From Theobroma cacao (lineage: Eukaryota; Streptophyta; Magnoliopsida; Malvales; Malvaceae), in contig NC_030854.1 in assembly GCF_000208745.1 (NCBI RefSeq), positions 16,549,815 to 16,613,814 of the forward strand: 64,000 bases of DNA, read 5' to 3'. The position numbers were made by a program, and so were the translations under genes. The notes beneath the pieces were generated by a model. That model saw nothing but the letters and a program-made list of their open reading frames with translations, made no database searches and was not told the origin of the DNA. This document shows positions 61,660 to 64,000 of this stretch, in pieces. The stretch's first letter is position 1, and every line of letters begins with the position of its first letter.

Positions 61660-61984
61660 TAGATGCTATAATATGCATGTTGGTATGATGAATTCTATAA
61701 GATTATGTATATGTTGTAAATTCCATATACCATATGAGATGACCAAGTATGCATGATGTATACTATAGGATGGTGTATATAATGTAAATTCCATATACCA
61801 TATGAGGTGATTAAGTATGCATGATTAATGCCATGAGAATATGTGCATGATGTATATTCCATATACTACATGAGATGATTAAGTATGCATGATTAATGCC
61901 ATGAGATTATGTATATGATGTAAATTCCATATACCTTATGAGATGAGTAAGCATGTATGTGAAGGACATTCCACATACCACATG
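61660..61984. repeat. Tandem repeat, period 68 bp, about 4.5 copies
   Basis: The word GTAAATTCCATATACC (or GTATATTCC...) starts at 61716, 61784, 61852 and 61920, exactly 68 bp apart, with 'aagtatgcatgat' between copies and a degenerate fifth copy. Confidence 0.9.
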
Positions 61985-62086
61985 CTATGAGTATTAGAAC
62001 TCAAAGAGTGCGATTGATACCATTCTCACAGGGTGTAAGTGACGACTACACTCTATGATGCATCATAAAATGCCTAAGGGTGAATG

Positions 62087-62143
62087 GGGATATACGTTGC
62101 CAGCCCAGGGTGCAATGGGGATATACATTGCCAGCCCAAGGTT
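62087..62143. repeat. 30-bp tandem duplication
   Basis: 'ggggatatac(g/a)ttgccagccca' occurs twice in a row. Confidence 0.85.
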
Positions 62144-62384
62144 GGTGGGGGTTAAACTATCACAATGTATGAGTTTTAATGTTAATGAAATGATTATGGT
62201 TGTTTATTTTATGGTATGTTGTATGTTGAGTTCATTTGAGTAATGTTTATGGTTTATACCTTATGATGGCATGAGAATGTGCTTAGTAAAAAGAATTGAG
62301 CCCTAAATATAGTCCCAAGATGTAAAAGGACTTAAGGAATGGAAAAAATGCTAAAATTGTTCAGAAACTGGGTCTTTGTGTTCA

Positions 62385-62530
62385 AAGTATCGATACATAT
62401 GGAGCACATATCGATACATTCTAAACAGATTGCCATAAGAGGCTTTCTGTGTGAAATGTATCAATACATTTTACCAATGCATCGATAGATGCTTGAAAGT
62501 ATTGATACATTCAATAATGCATCAATAAAT
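62385..62530. promoter_or_regulatory. Three paired palindromes in LTR E
   Basis: Pair starts 62385/62406, 62456/62477 and 62497/62517 (20-21 bp apart), matching ATGTATCGATACAT with one to four changes each. Confidence 0.8.
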
Positions 62531-63356
62531 ATGACACAGGAAAGGATGTCTAAGTGAATTTGATAAGGATTTTAAAGGTAAAGGATTTCTAAAGGTTATA
62601 TAAGTTTGTTTTTAAACAAAAGGTATTTAAATGAGTTTAAATGACATGTATAATGAATTTTATGATTCGGAAGTTAGGAACGACATGAGCTATAAATGCA
62701 TGGTTAAGAAATACTCTTATCCCTTGGCTTGTCCCTTTTCCATATCTACTCACGGAGTCTTTGTGACTCACACGTTATTTTTACCATTTATTTTGTTGCA
62801 GATCAATGATAGCATTTGATAGTAACGGGTGTCATGAATACCAGTGTTTGATTTTCATTCCTTGGTAAGTGTCTAATAGCCACTTGATTCCTCAAGGGTT
62901 GGTCACGTTCCGTTAATGAGTCGATCTTTACTTTATGTTATGTTTACAGACAATGAATGTGTTTATGTTGATATCGCCAATGTATGGACACCTTATATGA
63001 ATAATGTTATGTATGAGATCATGATGATGGCTTAAAAGCCTATATGGACACCCGAGGGTGCTGATGATATTTAATGTTTATATTATTGTGCACTATGATA
63101 GTGGCACTTGTTAATACACATATAGATGTATTAAGTTGAACTTACACAATTAAGTTGAGAAGTTCTTTTATTGTGTAATAAGTTTTAAGAATGTATGTAT
63201 TATGATTATGTATGTTAATAAGTGTGATATGATGCTTCCGCATGAGGTGATAAATGTTTGATCATGTTATGATAGGAGGCTTACTTGGGCCTAACGGGTT
63301 ATGCTCGTTTGGGTCCATGCATCGGTCACAATTCCTCCTGGAAATGGGATGTGACA

Positions 63357-63626
63357 ATATCTCAATTCATTGCTCTATGGACAAAGGCATACTCTTAAAC
63401 TCTTAAACATATACACCAAAAATTCAGTTAAGCTCATCAATTGGCTTAGCTATTTTACCATATTATTAGAATCCTTAATGCACACTAAAATTCAAAGCCT
63501 TTCTCTATAGACCACAATAGCTCATATACATGCTCCACAAGCATATACATTGAGTATTCAAGTTTACTCATCAAATCACTTGCTGAACACCACATTTAGG
63601 CCATATAAAAAATTAAGGGTGCTACA
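63357..63626 (-). repeat. LTR of family B, copy B2, right part
   Basis: Matches 53130-53336 of B1 ('tcaattggct', 'ttctctatagaccacaatag', 'ccatataaaaaat') and ends GTGCTACA at 63626, read on the minus strand as TGTAGCACCC. Confidence 0.85.
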
Positions 63627-63756
63627 CTAAACACCTCCACATTAAATAAAAATTGATTTAGGGCCATGTCGTCACCTTTTTTTCTCAAAATCATCACTAA
63701 TTTGCTAACTCTGGTTCATGTGTTAGACATGTCTCGCTTTGCAATCACAAAGCATT
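63627..63756. other. Possible internal fragment between B2 and D3
   Basis: About 130 bp. On the minus strand the last bases before B2 read 'ggaggtgtttag', which could be a worn polypurine tract. Nothing else recognised. Confidence 0.35.
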
Positions 63757-64000
63757 TGTCAAGACTCAGTACTCCCTTCGAGCCCATGACAACTGCCACG
63801 ATATCTCGATAGACATTCATTACCCGAAATGTCAACCGAAACCTCGCAAGGCTCTTGCATCAATTTTACGTCTCCTCTGTGAGCAACAGTTACTAAATAT
63901 CATGTTTTAAGGGAATATAAATTATTTTTAAATCAAAAATAAACAAATGTAATTTCTTCCACACAAGGGTATTTTGATCATTTTTACCCAAAAATTTTGC
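63757..64000 (-). repeat. Family D LTR, copy D3, partial
   Basis: Begins TGTCAAGACTCAG, the reverse complement of the D1/D2 3' end ('gagtac(c)gggtcgtgaca' type), and continues past the window edge ('gggtattttgatcattttta' corresponds to the 'aaaaatgaccaaaatgcgcc' part of D2). Confidence 0.82.

Larger units (their letters stand above)
60696..63356. repeat. LTR E, right part
   Basis: Continues E after A2. It holds further paired palindromes (60725/60746, 62385/62406, 62456/62477, 62497/62517), a 68-bp tandem repeat, a 30-bp duplication near 62087-62143, and the module 'tactcacggagtctttgtga' near 62748. Confidence 0.75.

Overview
The window looks like nuclear DNA of a repeat-rich eudicot plant. 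It is AT-rich, has GT-AG introns, one multi-exon host gene, and a dense landscape of plant LTR retrotransposons (Copia, Gypsy chromovirus-type and Athila-type). The repeat style is reminiscent of Malvaceae, but I cannot fix the species from sequence alone.

Host gene. One convincing protein-coding gene lies on the plus strand from 6386 to 32390. It encodes a 490-residue major facilitator superfamily transporter of the ZINC-INDUCED FACILITATOR(-LIKE) family. I assembled it as 17 exons. All 16 junctions are GT-AG and keep the reading frame, and the family signatures (N-terminal CPGC, the [11 protein letters not shown] loop, and PETLHIH in the central loop) are intact. The coding sequence is about 1.5 kb spread over 26 kb, because introns 5, 7, 9, 10, 13, 15 and especially 16 (about 9.7 kb) are long. 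Intron 10 holds a LINE fragment and a Copia-type solo LTR that itself contains a roughly 1.1-kb fold-back element. Intron 16 holds a 6-kb retroelement with LTR sequence in inverted orientation at its two ends.

Layout. 1-1239 partial LTR; 2723-5740 LTR (family D) ending 645 bp before the transporter ATG; 6386-32390 transporter; 33.6-35.2 kb small repeats; 35.3-44.5 kb a decayed Copia element and Copia-like LTR, broken by a family B LTR piece and a family D solo LTR (target duplication ATTTT); 44.5-49.4 kb an Athila-type element with primer-binding site, gag remnant and polypurine tract; 49.4-64 kb a nest of large LTRs (A fragment, B1, then B2 containing E containing A2). A second D copy runs off the right edge. 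No CRISPR, rRNA or intact tRNA gene was seen, and no second intact host gene.

Most unusual signal. Several unrelated LTRs carry arrays of paired short palindromes whose two members start 19-22 bp apart: ATGTATCGATACAT in families B and E, TAATCGATTA-like in the Copia elements, and AGTCGACTCA-like in the intron-10 Copia LTR. The palindrome sequence differs between families, but the pairing, spacing and CG-centred core are shared. In the Copia copies the arrays lie upstream of a TATA-like box. A second strong signal is the inverted-LTR composite in intron 16: both outer ends have the same LTR terminus and share one 5-bp target duplication, and its two 1.74-kb arms would form a long hairpin in the transporter pre-mRNA.
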